Of a stretch of 64,000 nt of DNA, positions 48,450-58,378 are shown one piece after another. The DNA comes from Atherix ibis. Taxonomy: Eukaryota > Arthropoda > Insecta > Diptera > Athericidae. The translations under genes were made by a program, and so were the position numbers. The notes below the pieces were generated by a model. It saw only the letters and a list, made by a program, of their open reading frames with translations. It was not told the DNA's origin and ran no database searches. Each line of letters begins with the position of its first letter. The stretch's first letter is position 1. Location of the stretch: the NCBI GenBank assembly GCA_958298945.1, contig OY282606.1, positions 53,891,920 to 53,955,919 on the forward strand, in the 5' to 3' direction.

Positions 48450-48699
48450 CTGACGTACTGTAAAATATAGGTTTTTTAACCGTTCAATCCGAATGTGAAT
48501 GATCTGCCTTACTCGGTTATCCCAAATTATTACAATCAACAGCTATTTAAGAGCAAAATACATCGACATCTCTCTTTTTATCCATCCTAATAATTTACAC
48601 TCGTTCCATATCATTATAAGGATATTCATAATTTCTTTAGCGAAATTAAACATAAAAAATAAAGTTTTCATCAATTGTTTTATTTAATACCAGGTAGCT

Positions 48700-49044
48700 G
48701 AAATAAAATTTAATGAAACGTTAAAATTTTATAATAAATTATTTCTCCACTTCTCCATGGCATGTTCCGTTCCACGTTGCTATGTCAAGAATAAGAAGAT
48801 GCGTTCATCTTCCTTTAGTCGATAGATCCCAGTGTCGCTTTCTTTCCTCCTTACTGATGGTGAACCGATTTATTTCATTTTCCTTTCTTCGTCGATGATA
48901 TATTCTAGTTCTTCCACCTGTTGAAAGCTCGATGGGTGCCATGCAATCGATAATACAGCCAACGTCATACGTGATGGTACGGACTTCTCTCGAAACTTGA
49001 AGTAACATACACATAGACGATATACCGCCATCACCTGACGATTC
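48700..49044 (-). other. Unassigned, possibly LINE-derived
   Basis: A minus-strand frame running into 49161 reads EINRFTISKEERKRHWDLST and then, in another frame, LDIATWNGTCHGEVEK, which might be the start of an APE-type LINE endonuclease domain (ATWN motif). The evidence is weak. Confidence 0.25.
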
Positions 49045-49046
49045 TA

Positions 49047-49671
49047 TTGGGTTGTTCGGAAAGTAAGACGATTTTCTTCGTTTTTTTTTATAAAAATGAA
49101 AGACGATTTTCTTATAGTAAATTAATATTTTATTCTGGATTTTTTTGTTTAAGTGAATCATTCAATTTGTCCAACTGATGACAGTACACTTCAGAATTGA
49201 TCGTATGTGTTGCTCGGTTGAAGCTCAAAATAAACGATTTCTTTGAAATCCCACCAAATAGATAGCATAACCTTTTATTTGATGAATATTGACGTTCGAA
49301 GTGCTTTGAGCCGGTTCATCTTTTCTACTCCAGAATCTTTTGCACTTAACATTGTTGTAGACAACCTATTTTTCGTCTCCAGTGATGATACGCTTCAAAA
49401 TGGATAATTTTCTTGGCGGTTGAGAAGCAAATCACAAACGTCAATGTGACAGCACAAATTTTTTCCGTAAGAAGATGAGAACCCATATGTTGAGCTTTGA
49501 GATTAAACCTAGCCGTTTTACATAACCAAGAACGGTCGAATTCAATAAATTTAATCTCTCAGCGATCTCACGAGTTGCTATTCACCAATTTGCATCAATT
49601 ATTGCCTTTATTGTGTTTCCATCAGCTTCACCTGGCCTTCCAGAACGTGGGGCATCATCGAGATCGAATTT
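49047..49671 (-). pseudogene. Mellifera-type mariner, copy 2 (5'-truncated)
   Basis: The left (3') end, TTGGGTTGTTCGGAAAGTAA after TA 49045-49046, is intact. The minus strand carries APRSGRPGEADGNTIKAIID, IATREIAERLNLLNSTVLGY, GLISKLNIW, RIITGDEK (first Asp), NNVKCKRFWSRKDEPAQS and KGYAIYLVGFQR. The second and third catalytic regions are deleted, and the element is cut at 49671, right at the arm of a hairpin that separates it from mauritiana-type copy 2. Confidence 0.8.
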
Positions 49672-49720
49672 ATATTAGGATTATTTACAACAACTTAATA
49701 GCTGTAAATAATCCTAATAT
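49672..49720. repeat. Perfect inverted repeat, 18-bp arms, 13-bp loop
   Basis: Arms 49672-49689 and 49703-49720 (ATATTAGGATTATTTACA) are exact reverse complements. The hairpin fills the gap between the truncated mellifera-type mariner and the TA target of mauritiana-type copy 2. Confidence 0.9.
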
Positions 49721-49723
49721 GTA

Positions 49724-50848
49724 CCAGAAGTATAAGCTTAACTCCGCTGTTTTGTCATAGATGGCGTGAGTGGATGTATTAAGCTACCATGGACACGCCA
49801 TACTTTTTCTTATGAGTTTGACATCTGTCAACATTAATCAGTGCACATTGTCAGCAATTTCGTACAACAGCATACATTTTTCCTTTGGTAATCATGCCTA
49901 GTTTTGTTCCAGAAAAAGAGCATATGCTGGAAACTCTGCTTTTCTGCTTCAATTTGAAGAAATCGGCTGCCGAATCGCATCGAATGATTATGGAGGCCTA
50001 TGGTGACAGTGCTTTATCGGAAACACCATGCCGAGATTGGTTTCGTTGGTTCAAAGACGGAAATTTTGACTTGTGAGGCAAGAAGCGTGAAAATCGGCCT
50101 AGGAAGGGTGAGGACCATCAATTGCAGGCTCTTTTGGACGAAGACGATACCCAATCACAAAAAAAGCTCGCGGAGCAATTGGGTATTACTCAACCAGTCA
50201 TTTCCATGCATCTACATCAAAGTTGTTCCTGGATCGGATTGTGAAAGGTGATAAAAAGTGGATATATTTCGAGAATTCTAAACGCAAGATATCGTGGGTT
50301 GATCCCGACCAACCATCAACTTCCCCAAGACCAAATCGCTTCGGACGGAAGACGATGCTGTGCGTTTGGGGATCAGCAGGGTATCGTCTACTATGAGATG
50401 TTGAAACCTAGTGAAACTGTCAATGCCCACCGCTACCATCAACAACTGATCAAATTGCACCGTGCTCTGCGTGAAAAAAGGACGGATTATCAACAAAAAT
50501 GGTCCGAAACTACTTGGAGACACTCAACTGGGAGGTGCAATCCCACCCCGCTTATTCACCAGACCTACCACCTGTAGGTTATTCCGACTACCACCTGTTT
50601 TCGTCGATGGGCCACGCGTTCGCTGAGCAGCAGTTCGATTCTTACGACGACGTCTGAAAATGGCTTGATGAGTGGTTTGCCTCGAAAGAGAAGGAATTTT
50701 TTTGGCGCGGTATCCACAAATTGCCCGAGAGATGGGATAAATGTGTAGCTAGCGAGGGCAAATACTTTGAATAAATTTGTTTTTGCTTTCTATGAAAAAC
50801 ACATGTGTTTTTTTGACTGAAAATCAGCATTTAAGCTTATACACCTGG
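49724..50848 (+). mobile_element. Mauritiana-type mariner, copy 2 (internally deleted)
   Basis: It lies between TA 49722-49723 and TA 50849-50850. The left end is CCAGAAGTATAAGCTTAACT and the right end ...TTTAAGCTTATACACCTGG. It is 1125 bp, about 200 bp shorter than copies 1 and 3 because of internal deletions. Confidence 0.9.
49894..50774 (+). pseudogene. Mariner transposase pseudogene (mauritiana type, copy 2)
   Basis: It starts at ATG 49894 (MPSFVPEKEHMLETLLFCFN) and reaches the conserved end CVASEGKYFE, stop 50772-50774. A TGA stop follows FDL (50074-50076), at the same codon as in copy 3. Deletions remove the region from MGKIEKIG to ARQKR (near 50217-50222) and the second catalytic block HDNAPSH (near 50498-50505). 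The first Asp survives in VKGDKKWIY. The third region is altered by an insertion (LPPVGYSDYHLF). It was inactive before or soon after insertion. Confidence 0.9.
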
Positions 50849-50854
50849 TATACA

Positions 50855-51285
50855 TTTTAATATTATTTTAGATAATACAAAAAAAATTTAAATTAATTTA
50901 CTCATAAAGAAGAAGTACCATACTATGATATTACTGGATCTACGAGGCTACAACGATAAGAATCTATACCAACACAATATATATAAGAATCTTTACCAAC
51001 ACAATATAATACAAATCATTCCGCTAACTATGAATCGATTAAAATGTAGTGAAAGCTGCAAAACACTCTATTTCCAAAATTTAACAATTTACATTTTATA
51101 GAATAAATTTTTTATTTAAGCAATATTTCAGCAATTAATTTCTAGTGTATTTATAGTTAAAAATTTAATGGTAATATTTACTAAGGCTTGTATATTTTAA
51201 AATATTTTAACTTGTTATTTTAATAATAAATTTATACTGAGGTTTCGAATGTATAGTTATCAGTACTGATTAAACTAGTTCAGAC
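50855..51285. other. A+T-rich stretch; short tandem repeat at 50956-51008
   Basis: ATAAGAATCT(A/T)TACCAACACA, then ATAT, is repeated with a 27-bp period. No gene seen. Confidence 0.6.
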
Positions 51286-51369
51286 TTATGCTTGTTGGAA
51301 AAGAGACGTACGGTACTAAAAAAAATGTTTGCGGTTTATTTGATTGTGGATTCAGTTGTGTAAAAGCGT

Positions 51370-51660
51370 GTAAAAGGGCACGGTTTATGGTGCCGATAAC
51401 AGCTAATTACGCCCAATTTTGGTTTTGTCGATTCCGTTCCGGTATTTTTGATATTAAAGATACAAAGCGACTGGATAAAACTTCCTGAAATTCCTCAGCA
51501 AATGCTAGCAAAATTGTTTCAAAGATTTCCAAAATAGTTATTTAAGCAAAAGGCGAATATTATGTTGATAAATATCAAAACCAGTTAAACAACAGAAAAT
51601 TAACTGCAGGTGGGTCCATATTTTTCCAAAACAAAGCTGTATAATATCGAAAATACTAAT
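51370..51660 (+). pseudogene. Mariner N-terminal relic (possibly the 17289 family)
   Basis: ITANYAQFWFCRFRSGIFDI and KDTKRLDKTS are followed by a stop and the shifted remnants NASKIVSKISKIVI (compare NVDKIxEIIEVD). This is the pattern of the second helix-turn-helix in SETMAR-like mariners, as in the family at 17289-18190. Nothing of the catalytic core remains. Confidence 0.45.
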
Positions 51661-51662
51661 TA

Positions 51663-51707
51663 CTAGGTGTATAAGCTTAAACCCGATGTTTTTTTAGTCA
51701 AAATTAA
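51663..51707 (-). repeat. Solitary 3' end of mauritiana-type mariner
   Basis: After TA 51661-51662, CTAGGTGTATAAGCTTAAAC and the following bases to TTTTTTAGTCAAAAT match the reverse complement of the 3' end of copy 3 (59495-59537). It is an isolated end of about 45 bp. Confidence 0.8.
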
Positions 51708-51709
51708 AT

Positions 51710-52523
51710 GTCATTTAAGTTCCAAGGGCCTACAATTAAAAATGTTAGAATAAACTTGTTTAAATGTTGCTTAATTTTATAATCACAGAAATTGTCAATA
51801 ATGTAAATTCAAAGTTGACACTGTGCCTAGATAAAGTCATCATAATATATTTAGGAATGCTGCTCCCATTAAGGTGTAGTATAAGGTAGTTTTTGGCACA
51901 GAAAGGATAATTATGTAAAAATACTTTTGGTCATTAAATTCATCTTTTATATCCGGATTTTAGATACAATTAATTATAGTACATATTTTAGATGCAATTT
52001 GTATATTGTAGAAGTTATTAATAGTTATAGAATTAGTTTAAATAATAGAAACACAAAATTATATACGATACTATCCTTTGTGACTTCATGATAGTAAAAC
52101 CGATGTAGACATTTTGGAGTTAGATTTGATTATATAAAGACAAAAATTATACAGAAAAATTTTGTTCAAACTTACTTCAGGGATAAAATTGTACTTAATT
52201 TTATGAGCGAAAAACTTCTTTTCCTTCAAATATAAGACAATAACAGATAAACATCTATTGACGTTATATAGCCAAATAATATGCAAGATAGTATTTTTAT
52301 GCATATTATTTTACCTAAAAAAAAAATTGAAATGAAAATTTTGGTGAGAAAAAGCGTTACGGTATTTTTTTCTATGAGTTATTATGTTTTTAGTTTTAAA
52401 ATAGCAATACCAGTAAAGTCTGAAAACAACTCTTACACGATTACAGGCGAAACATTTTAAGCATGCAGCGAATTTCGTATAAAAGCAGGTATACACGTAT
52501 TAACAAGAAAATGATTAGCAAAA
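51710..52523. other. A+T-rich stretch without recognised gene
   Basis: Nothing recognised. Confidence 0.5.
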
Positions 52524-52537
52524 AGAGATGGGAGATA

Positions 52538-52771
52538 GCCGACCTGGTAGTATAGTGATTAGCGTACTGGACTACTATCCAAGGAGTCGTGAGTTCGAAT
52601 TCCACTGAGGCATAGTCCTATGCTAATTCCTAAAAATCACTTTCCACTTCAATTTAATTTCCTTATCCTGTTTTTTTTTTGTCGCCAAATGGCCCCTTTA
52701 GTGTCGTGACGGTTAGAACATACATTTCAGTACTAATGCAACTTCAAATGATAACAAACAAATAAGCCAAC
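52538..52771 (+). repeat. tRNA-derived SINE-like element, copy 3 (best head)
   Basis: The head GCCGACCTGGTAGTATAGTG, then ATTAGCG, carries an A-box-like segment; about 40 bases later GTGAGTTCGAATTCC is a near-perfect B box. The head resembles a tRNA with Asp/Gly-like arms followed by CACTGAGGC. Next comes ATAGTCCTATGCTAATTCC, shared with copies 1 and 2, a run of ten T, and a tail (52681-52771) shared with the fragment at 41425. AGAGATGGGAGATA (52524-52537) and AGAGACGGGAGATA (52772-52785) flank it and look like a 14-bp target-site duplication with one mismatch. Such a unit would be transcribed by RNA polymerase III and copied by a LINE enzyme. Confidence 0.7.
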
Positions 52772-52785
52772 AGAGACGGGAGATA

Positions 52786-54240
52786 AAAGAAAGTAATTCA
52801 TAATTACGTTAAATTAGATATTCAAAATGACCAGCTGTACCTCTTTGGGACTTACAAGGATAGTGTATCCTTAAAACACTCCAGATCTGTTCTTATTTTT
52901 TCCTCAAAAGAAATTAAAATAGTGCCATTCAGAGAGAAACGGCAACCAACCGTATGGGTTTTCTTTTTTAATAAAATTAACACTCCTTTCTTCCTATGAA
53001 GGTTAGATATGAAATGGGATAGTGATGCTATCCTACATGAGATAGCTGTAATAGTGAATACTTTAAAGAATTCTAAATTAACAGTAACTTGGAAATATTG
53101 ATAAGATCTTAAAGAACTGTAATCAACTTACGTGCATTTCGTAATAAATTTAATTTTCACTCATACAAATTTTTGTTAAATTCTTAAATTTAAAGTTGTA
53201 TAAATACTAAAAAAATTTAGGAAATTTAATAAAAGTTAATATATAGACTCGTATCATAAAAGAGACCAAGAATCGAAAGTCAGAACGATTGCAATACTTA
53301 TCGTCACCTCTCCATATAGAATAGACGTGATATAAAATCAATATTTTACGAGTATTGTTTAGGTATCTGTTAGCTATCACTACCTTCCAATAGATGAAAG
53401 ATGTAATATCATATCTTTAGGAAAGATTTCAGAAAAATAGGACGTTATTCTCGTAGTCCTATTACCAAATCTTCGTGCACATTTAACTCCTGTAAGCGTA
53501 TGAAACTAACTCAATTATCCCATGTAAAAGGTTTCTAAGAAATCTGTAGTTATTACTAACTATTTCAGAAGTACGTTTAAGTTTACCAAGTAGCTAATAT
53601 TTTCATTTTTTTTCTTTGATTTTGGACGTTTCTAATAAATAGAATTTGTGTTCTTGTGATTAATACCATATAAAAGTAAATTTATGTGCCTCAAGTAATT
53701 TGATTTCACAGTTCATATAGAATCGTTTATATAGAAAATAAAATATGTAACTAGCATGGGAACCTATATGGTTTGATAATGATTTATTATACAATAATAA
53801 AAGAAATTTTCATACCGGTACACAGTGAGTGTTCTAAAAAAAAAATTCATCAAATTTTACTTGGCAATTTTATTAAGTATGTTAATCGGCTAAGCAATTT
53901 ATTGACTTAATTACAGCTTAATCTACACATGCATAAAAATATATACTTATATTCATATACAGAAAAGGTTTTCAAAAGAATAATTCAAATAAAGTAATAG
54001 TCATTTGGAAAAGTTTCAAATTTATAAGGTCAAGTCTTAAAACACTTAATTTGAAAACGCAATTATTAAAAAAAAAACATAAAAGAAAGTAAATCTTAAA
54101 TACTTTTCTTTAAAATAAATTTAATCGAAACTGGCATCCATCCAATATGAAATTTAACCGACCAGCAAATTTATAATAAAAATATATATGAGTACTTGTA
54201 CTCTGCATACATATAAGATAAAACATATTTCATTAGCTGT
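52786..54240. other. A+T-rich stretch without recognised gene
   Basis: Nothing recognised. Confidence 0.5.
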
Positions 54241-54769
54241 ATTCCATTGGACCAATTTTGCTACTCCCAAGTACTTGCGAGTAGATGCCCAATGGAATTC
54301 AAAATTTACTAACAGAAGTAAAATATAACCTCAAAATAGTCAAAATTAAAACCTATAATCTAAGATCAAAACCAACTGCAGTAAGTCCTCCATGACTTGG
54401 CCGGTGTAAAAACATACTGTATTCGGCTAAAAGAGTGTGATATTTACAACACTTATTCGTTAAATTATTATTTAAAATGAAAACCACATATCGATAATCC
54501 TTTCTGCGACATCTCTTGTTAATCTAAAGTGTTTTTTATGTACATAATTTTCAACTCTAGCTTTCTTAATATATGGAGGCACAACAAAAATATGACACTT
54601 CAACATAACCAACGAACCCTCTAAGCGGTCTATTTTCATTTTGGGAACCAAAATCCCCCTACCGTAAATTGTATGCGTAACTACTCATGCGAACTACTCA
54701 TTTGTTCGAGCAAGAGTAGCTGCGAGTAGCTGGAAGTACTTGTAAGTAGCAAAATTGGTCCAATGGAAT
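54241..54769. mobile_element. MITE-like element with 36-bp terminal inverted repeats
   Basis: The left end, ATTCCATTGGACCAATTTTG, then CTACTCCCAAGTACTT, is repeated in reverse complement at 54734-54769, with 25 perfect pairs, 2 mismatches and 9 more pairs. A second partial copy of CCAATGGAATTC occurs at 54289. The 529-bp interior has no coding frame, so it would be moved by an enzyme encoded elsewhere. The flanks allow a TA or TAT target duplication. The superfamily is not established. Confidence 0.85.
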
Positions 54770-54830
54770 ATTTTAACTACATACTAATCGATCATTAAAT
54801 ATTGTTACGGCGTAACGTGGCTCTGGTGTA

Positions 54831-54946
54831 TTCTAGAAGATTCCAAAAAAGCGGTTCTAGAAAGTTCCACGATATTCTAGAAGATTCTGTAAAAGCGCTT
54901 CTAGAGAGCTCCAGAGTATGCCGGAAAGTTTGATTCCGGAATGTTC
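54831..54946 (+). promoter_or_regulatory. Cluster of heat-shock-element-like motifs in the LTR
   Basis: Four stretches fit the heat-shock factor consensus TTCnnGAAnnTTC exactly: TTCTAGAAGATTC (54831-54843), TTCTAGAAAGTTC (54855-54867), TTCTAGAAGATTC (54875-54887) and TTCCGGAATGTTC (54934-54946). A fifth (54895-54907, TTCTAGAGAGCTC) is imperfect. They lie in the presumed U3 promoter part of the LTR. Binding and heat response are inferred from the consensus only. Confidence 0.7.
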
Positions 54947-54965
54947 TAGAGGCATGCCAGAGCAG

Positions 54966-55446
54966 TACCCAAATCTTCAGTTGAAATTCTCCAAATAGTG
55001 TTTTTACGCGTATTTAATTCCTCAGTCAAAATTCTCGTAGTAAAATTTGCATCGATACCAATGATTTCACGGACTTTTTCCACCAATTCATTACGATTAC
55101 TAGCTGCTGAATGACCTGTCCTTAGGTCGTCATTTAAATCCTCAGGACCATTTTTAAGTCGTGTAAACCACGTATAAACTTGAGTACGACTCATACAATC
55201 ATCACCATGATTTTTCATCAATTTTTTTCAAGTTTAACACAAAATTTTAGATTTGTTCTTTAAAAATAAACTCTTTTCTTTTATTGAAATGGCTGTAACT
55301 TTCACATCTGTCATCTGATTCACATGAACTTAGATGCGTTTGAAAGAAGAAGAATGTATCTTTTGAATGCTGCCAATTTTCAATAGATGGCGCTGCATTT
55401 TGTATAATTTAAATATAAATTCCTGTTATTTTTGCGACACACCGTG
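54966..55446 (-). pseudogene. Mariner relic (GTGTGTCSCAAAAATAAC-ended family), copy 2, inside the LTR
   Basis: The 5' end at right, CACGGTGTGTCGCAAAAATA, then ACAGG (beside TA 55447-55448), matches the right end of the copy at 38560-39526. The minus strand encodes NHGDDCMSRTQVYTWFTRLK, GPEDLNDDLRTG, LVEKVREIIGIDANFTTRIL and TEELNTRKNTIWRISTEDLG, the N-terminal DNA-binding half. It ends at TA 54966-54967; the catalytic domain is absent. It is a 3'-truncated copy nested in the LTR. Confidence 0.85.
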
Positions 55447-55674
55447 TATATGGTAAATACGAGCGCTGCTCGCCAACGAGTGAATTTAATGTGAACAGTG
55501 ATTGAGGAACTACTGGCTGAAGTAGGTAATTGAGCGAATGAAGAATAAAGTCGGCAAGTGTAAACGATCGAAAAAATATAGTGTGAAGTAGATTCGGATT
55601 CGACCGTCCTAAACAAATAAACACTTGTGACCTTTTACTCTATATATTAAATCTGCGTAAGATCGTAACAATAT

Positions 55675-56255
55675 TAAAGATTTAGATATCTGATCCAAAA
55701 GAAACTTGTTCGGAAAAAAAATATACTCTGATTAGATTTGAGAAGAAAAGTCTATTACAGAGTCTCCAATATCGCTAGATACGAGTATATCAATAAATTC
55801 TTTTAAATTTTTCTTTTATAAAATTGTTTTTCTGGGAACTTTATAATTTTTCAGCAATTTATAAATTATTTGTTTATTTTACTATTGGCAAATATGGTTG
55901 GTTAGTAACTTTCTTCAATGTTTTTGTAAGTTTGGTAATATTTAATAGAATTTAAATTAGTACTTAAACGTAAATATAAAAGCCAATACAAGGAAATGTT
56001 ATCTGGTTACAACTGCATGTGCATGCAATCATACATACATACATATATGCAGAGTTTGTACTTAAAACTTTTTGTAAGAAATATCAAAATATTTATATAC
56101 TCGTAAATTGCATTCTGTATCATCAGTTCTTTCTTAGATGAAGGGATAAGAATAGAGATGGATAAAAATTATTTTTTTTATCGTCATAGGAAAAATACAA
56201 TAAAATTTCATATATAACGATTCTACTAATTAGAAAGTTTTTTTTTAATAGGGCT
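55675..56255. other. A+T-rich stretch without recognised gene
   Basis: Nothing recognised. Confidence 0.5.
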
Positions 56256-56257
56256 AA

Positions 56258-57045
56258 AATTTGCTATGTTGATAGTTTTGTCATTTAATTTTTTAACATG
56301 TTCACAGTAAAAGACTGACAATTTAGTATAATAACTTCAATTTTGCTTAGAAAAATTATATTAAAATAATTTAAATCCCTTATAAAAATTGGCGACATGT
56401 GAAAGCCACATTTCGTAAAATTCGCGATATTTTTGGTCGTAATGATCGTCCATCTGACCTGTAATCAAGAATTTGGATTGTTAGAATATTTACGAAATTC
56501 TGCTGGTTTGGTACAAAACATACTAACAACACCACGTGCAACTATAGGCCATTCAGCTGAAAATAATACTGCGATCATTGAAAGTGTTGCAGAGGATATA
56601 GTTTTATCGGATTCATGATGTTATCAATATGTTGGACCTGTCCACAATGGCCACAGTTTTGCAAAAGAGATTATTTTTATTAAAGTCAACAGATTATTTT
56701 TATCGTCAGAAATTCACTGATTAGATCATTGAGGATAGTGATGGTTTATCAGAAAAAATCATCGCCTCGGAGACATCTCATTTTCGCTTAAACGGCTATG
56801 ATAACAAGCAAAAATGTTGAATTTGGGCATCTTAAACAACCATTAAATTCAAACGTGTCACTGTATGGTGAACTTTATGGGCCTTGGACTAATTGGTCCG
56901 TATTTTTTTGAAAATTAGGCCGTTGATTCAGTACCTGTCAATAGAGAGCGCTACAAAGATATGGTTATAAATTTTTGTATGGCCTATCTCTGATAGCATG
57001 GATGTCGATTAGTTGTGGTTTCAACAGACATTTATATGATATTGT
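56258..57045 (+). pseudogene. DD41D-like transposase relic, second family, copy 3
   Basis: The leader GCTATGTTGATAGTTTTGTC, then ATTTAATTTTTTAACATG, matches that of the relic at 41690-42650 in reverse complement. Frames give GRNDRPSDL, AGLVQNILTTP and GHSAENNTAIIESVAEDIVL (56433-56618), then FAWKRLQ-like damage, SSPRRHLIFA (compare FSDEAHFxL) near 56760, CQIWAS-like remnants near 56820, and VVVSTDIYM (compare WFQQDG) near 57020. Many stops are present. It ends before the third catalytic site. Confidence 0.65.
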
Positions 57046-57289
57046 TTTTAATATTAACTCGATATTGTTTTTATTCATGAATGTTCTCTGTAACATATTT
57101 CAATAAATAATAACAACATTTTTACATTCAAAATTTATAAAAACATTTTTATTCGTAGATTCTGTATGGGATACTTACAAAAAATAGAATAAAGTAATTT
57201 AATAATTTTATAATATCAAATTACTATTTTATTGTATAGTTATAAAATATAATTTGATCATATTTTAGTAACTTAGATTCGGTTGTGTA

Positions 57290-58080
57290 ATGTTAGAGTC
57301 TTTATGTGTGCAGGGTTACTTTTTAAGGTTGACTCCGCTTCCTTCCTTCTACATACTATCTTATTATAAATTTATATCTCTTCCAACCTTACTTCTAGTA
57401 GCATTTTTATGCTCAAAAATATATTCGTATTTTAGATGGCGCACTACAAAGCAGTATCCTGGGTCTCATTTGACTCATGACATCCTATATAACTCTAACA
57501 CTATCATTACCACTTATACAGATGTAGCAGCCCACATAAATACTGATAGAGATTCTAATAATCTGTAATCTTCAAGCCTGGTTCACGAGAAGGAGCGTAA
57601 AATTAAATAAACTGAAGAATGATCATATTACTTTCACTATTTTCGGAAAGCCACCTACCCTTTTAGACTGTAATGACAACATGTTTTCATAATGTACTAA
57701 AATCATGACTAAAATACTAAAATCATTTCGGAAAGTCACATAGACAAAAAAATAATCTGGAATCCACAAAACTTGACCAAGAACATCTTATCGATAGCTA
57801 CTTAAATTACTGGACAACCGTTCAACTGAACAATGTACAGTAAACTTTTAATATACAAAGCAACTATGGAACCTATTTGAACTTATAGAATTGAACTTTG
57901 AGGTCCTTACAACTCAAGATCCTCCACAAACTTGTTTATACTTCTATAGTCAAAATAATGTATTACAACGTGGCCTAAATGTTCATCCTCTCAAAAACCC
58001 ATAATCGAAGACTAAAGATATAGTGGCTCAGAGATTTAATAGAATCGCCGATGTGTGTTTACTTAAATTTCATTGCTTTA
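57290..58080 (+). pseudogene. Jockey-type LINE ORF2 fragment
   Basis: GALQSSILGLI (compare GVPQGSxLGPL) near 57440 is followed by LYNSNTIITTYTDVAAHINT (YADD changed to YTDV), DRDSNNLQSSSLVH, KLNKLKNDHITFTIF, LNYWTTVQLNNVQ and YKATMEPIWTYRIELWG in shifted frames to about 57905, then SKCITTWPKC and SSSQKPII. Block order matches the jockey pieces at 21720 and 25020. It is dead. Confidence 0.7.
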
Positions 58081-58378
58081 CGATATTGCAGATTAATTTT
58101 TGATTTAAATTTACTTGTTGCAATATGTTTGTATATATTAGCAAATATCTAAAATAGTTAACCTCATAACGGAAAGAGTAACATTCAAATACTTTATACC
58201 TAAATATACCTGGTGTATAAGCTTAAATCCGCTGTTTGGTCATAGATGGCGTGACTGGATGTATTAAGCTACAATGGACACGCCATACTTTTTCTTATGA
58301 GTTTGACATCTGTCAACATTAATCAGTGCACATTGTCAGAAATTCTGTACAACAATATACATTTTTCCTTTGGTAATC

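Larger units (their letters stand above)
47480..48690 (+). pseudogene. LINE reverse-transcriptase fragment (jockey/CR1-like)
   Basis: Blocks in order are FSDHQYGFRSNRSTGDLMA, a deletion, CLLKWIRRYLSNHSIQIVLK, SGVPQGSVLSPPLFLILIND in shifted frames, DLLSVTSNPIHCFADDCTLS (the catalytic FADD, 47763-47789), then an inverted segment (47846-47897), and KLSILGMRVNDNLNWNDHIF, LCFLKQCKKLF, IYKAHIRPKLEYNSHVCAGA. The end (48360-48690) holds three copies of CAGTTTACCCTGAATC and a SFHIIIRIF-like tail. It is a different LINE group from the jockey pieces in this window. It is dead because of deletions and frameshifts. Confidence 0.75.
54803..55670 (+). mobile_element. Solo LTR with 4-bp target duplication, containing a mariner piece
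   Basis: It begins TGTTACG and ends CGTAACA, a perfect short inverted repeat, and is flanked by ATAT on both sides (54799-54802, 55671-55674). This is the signature of a gypsy-type LTR left after recombination between the two LTRs of a provirus-like element. Without the inserted mariner piece (54966-55446) it would be about 390 bp. AATAAA at 55616-55621 may be the polyadenylation signal. The first 150 bp hold a cluster of heat-shock-element-like motifs. Strand is assigned from the polyadenylation signal only. No internal retroelement genes are present in the window. Confidence 0.8.

Noticed and set aside
52538..52640. A functional tRNA gene
   Set aside because: The A and B boxes are tRNA-like, but I could not pair a good acceptor stem, and the head is repeated elsewhere with SINE-type tails and a flanking direct repeat.
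57290..57568. A 92-codon membrane-like protein gene
   Set aside because: The second half is clearly jockey reverse transcriptase (block near LYNSNTIITTYTD); the hydrophobic first half is probably an accidental extension in A+T-rich DNA.
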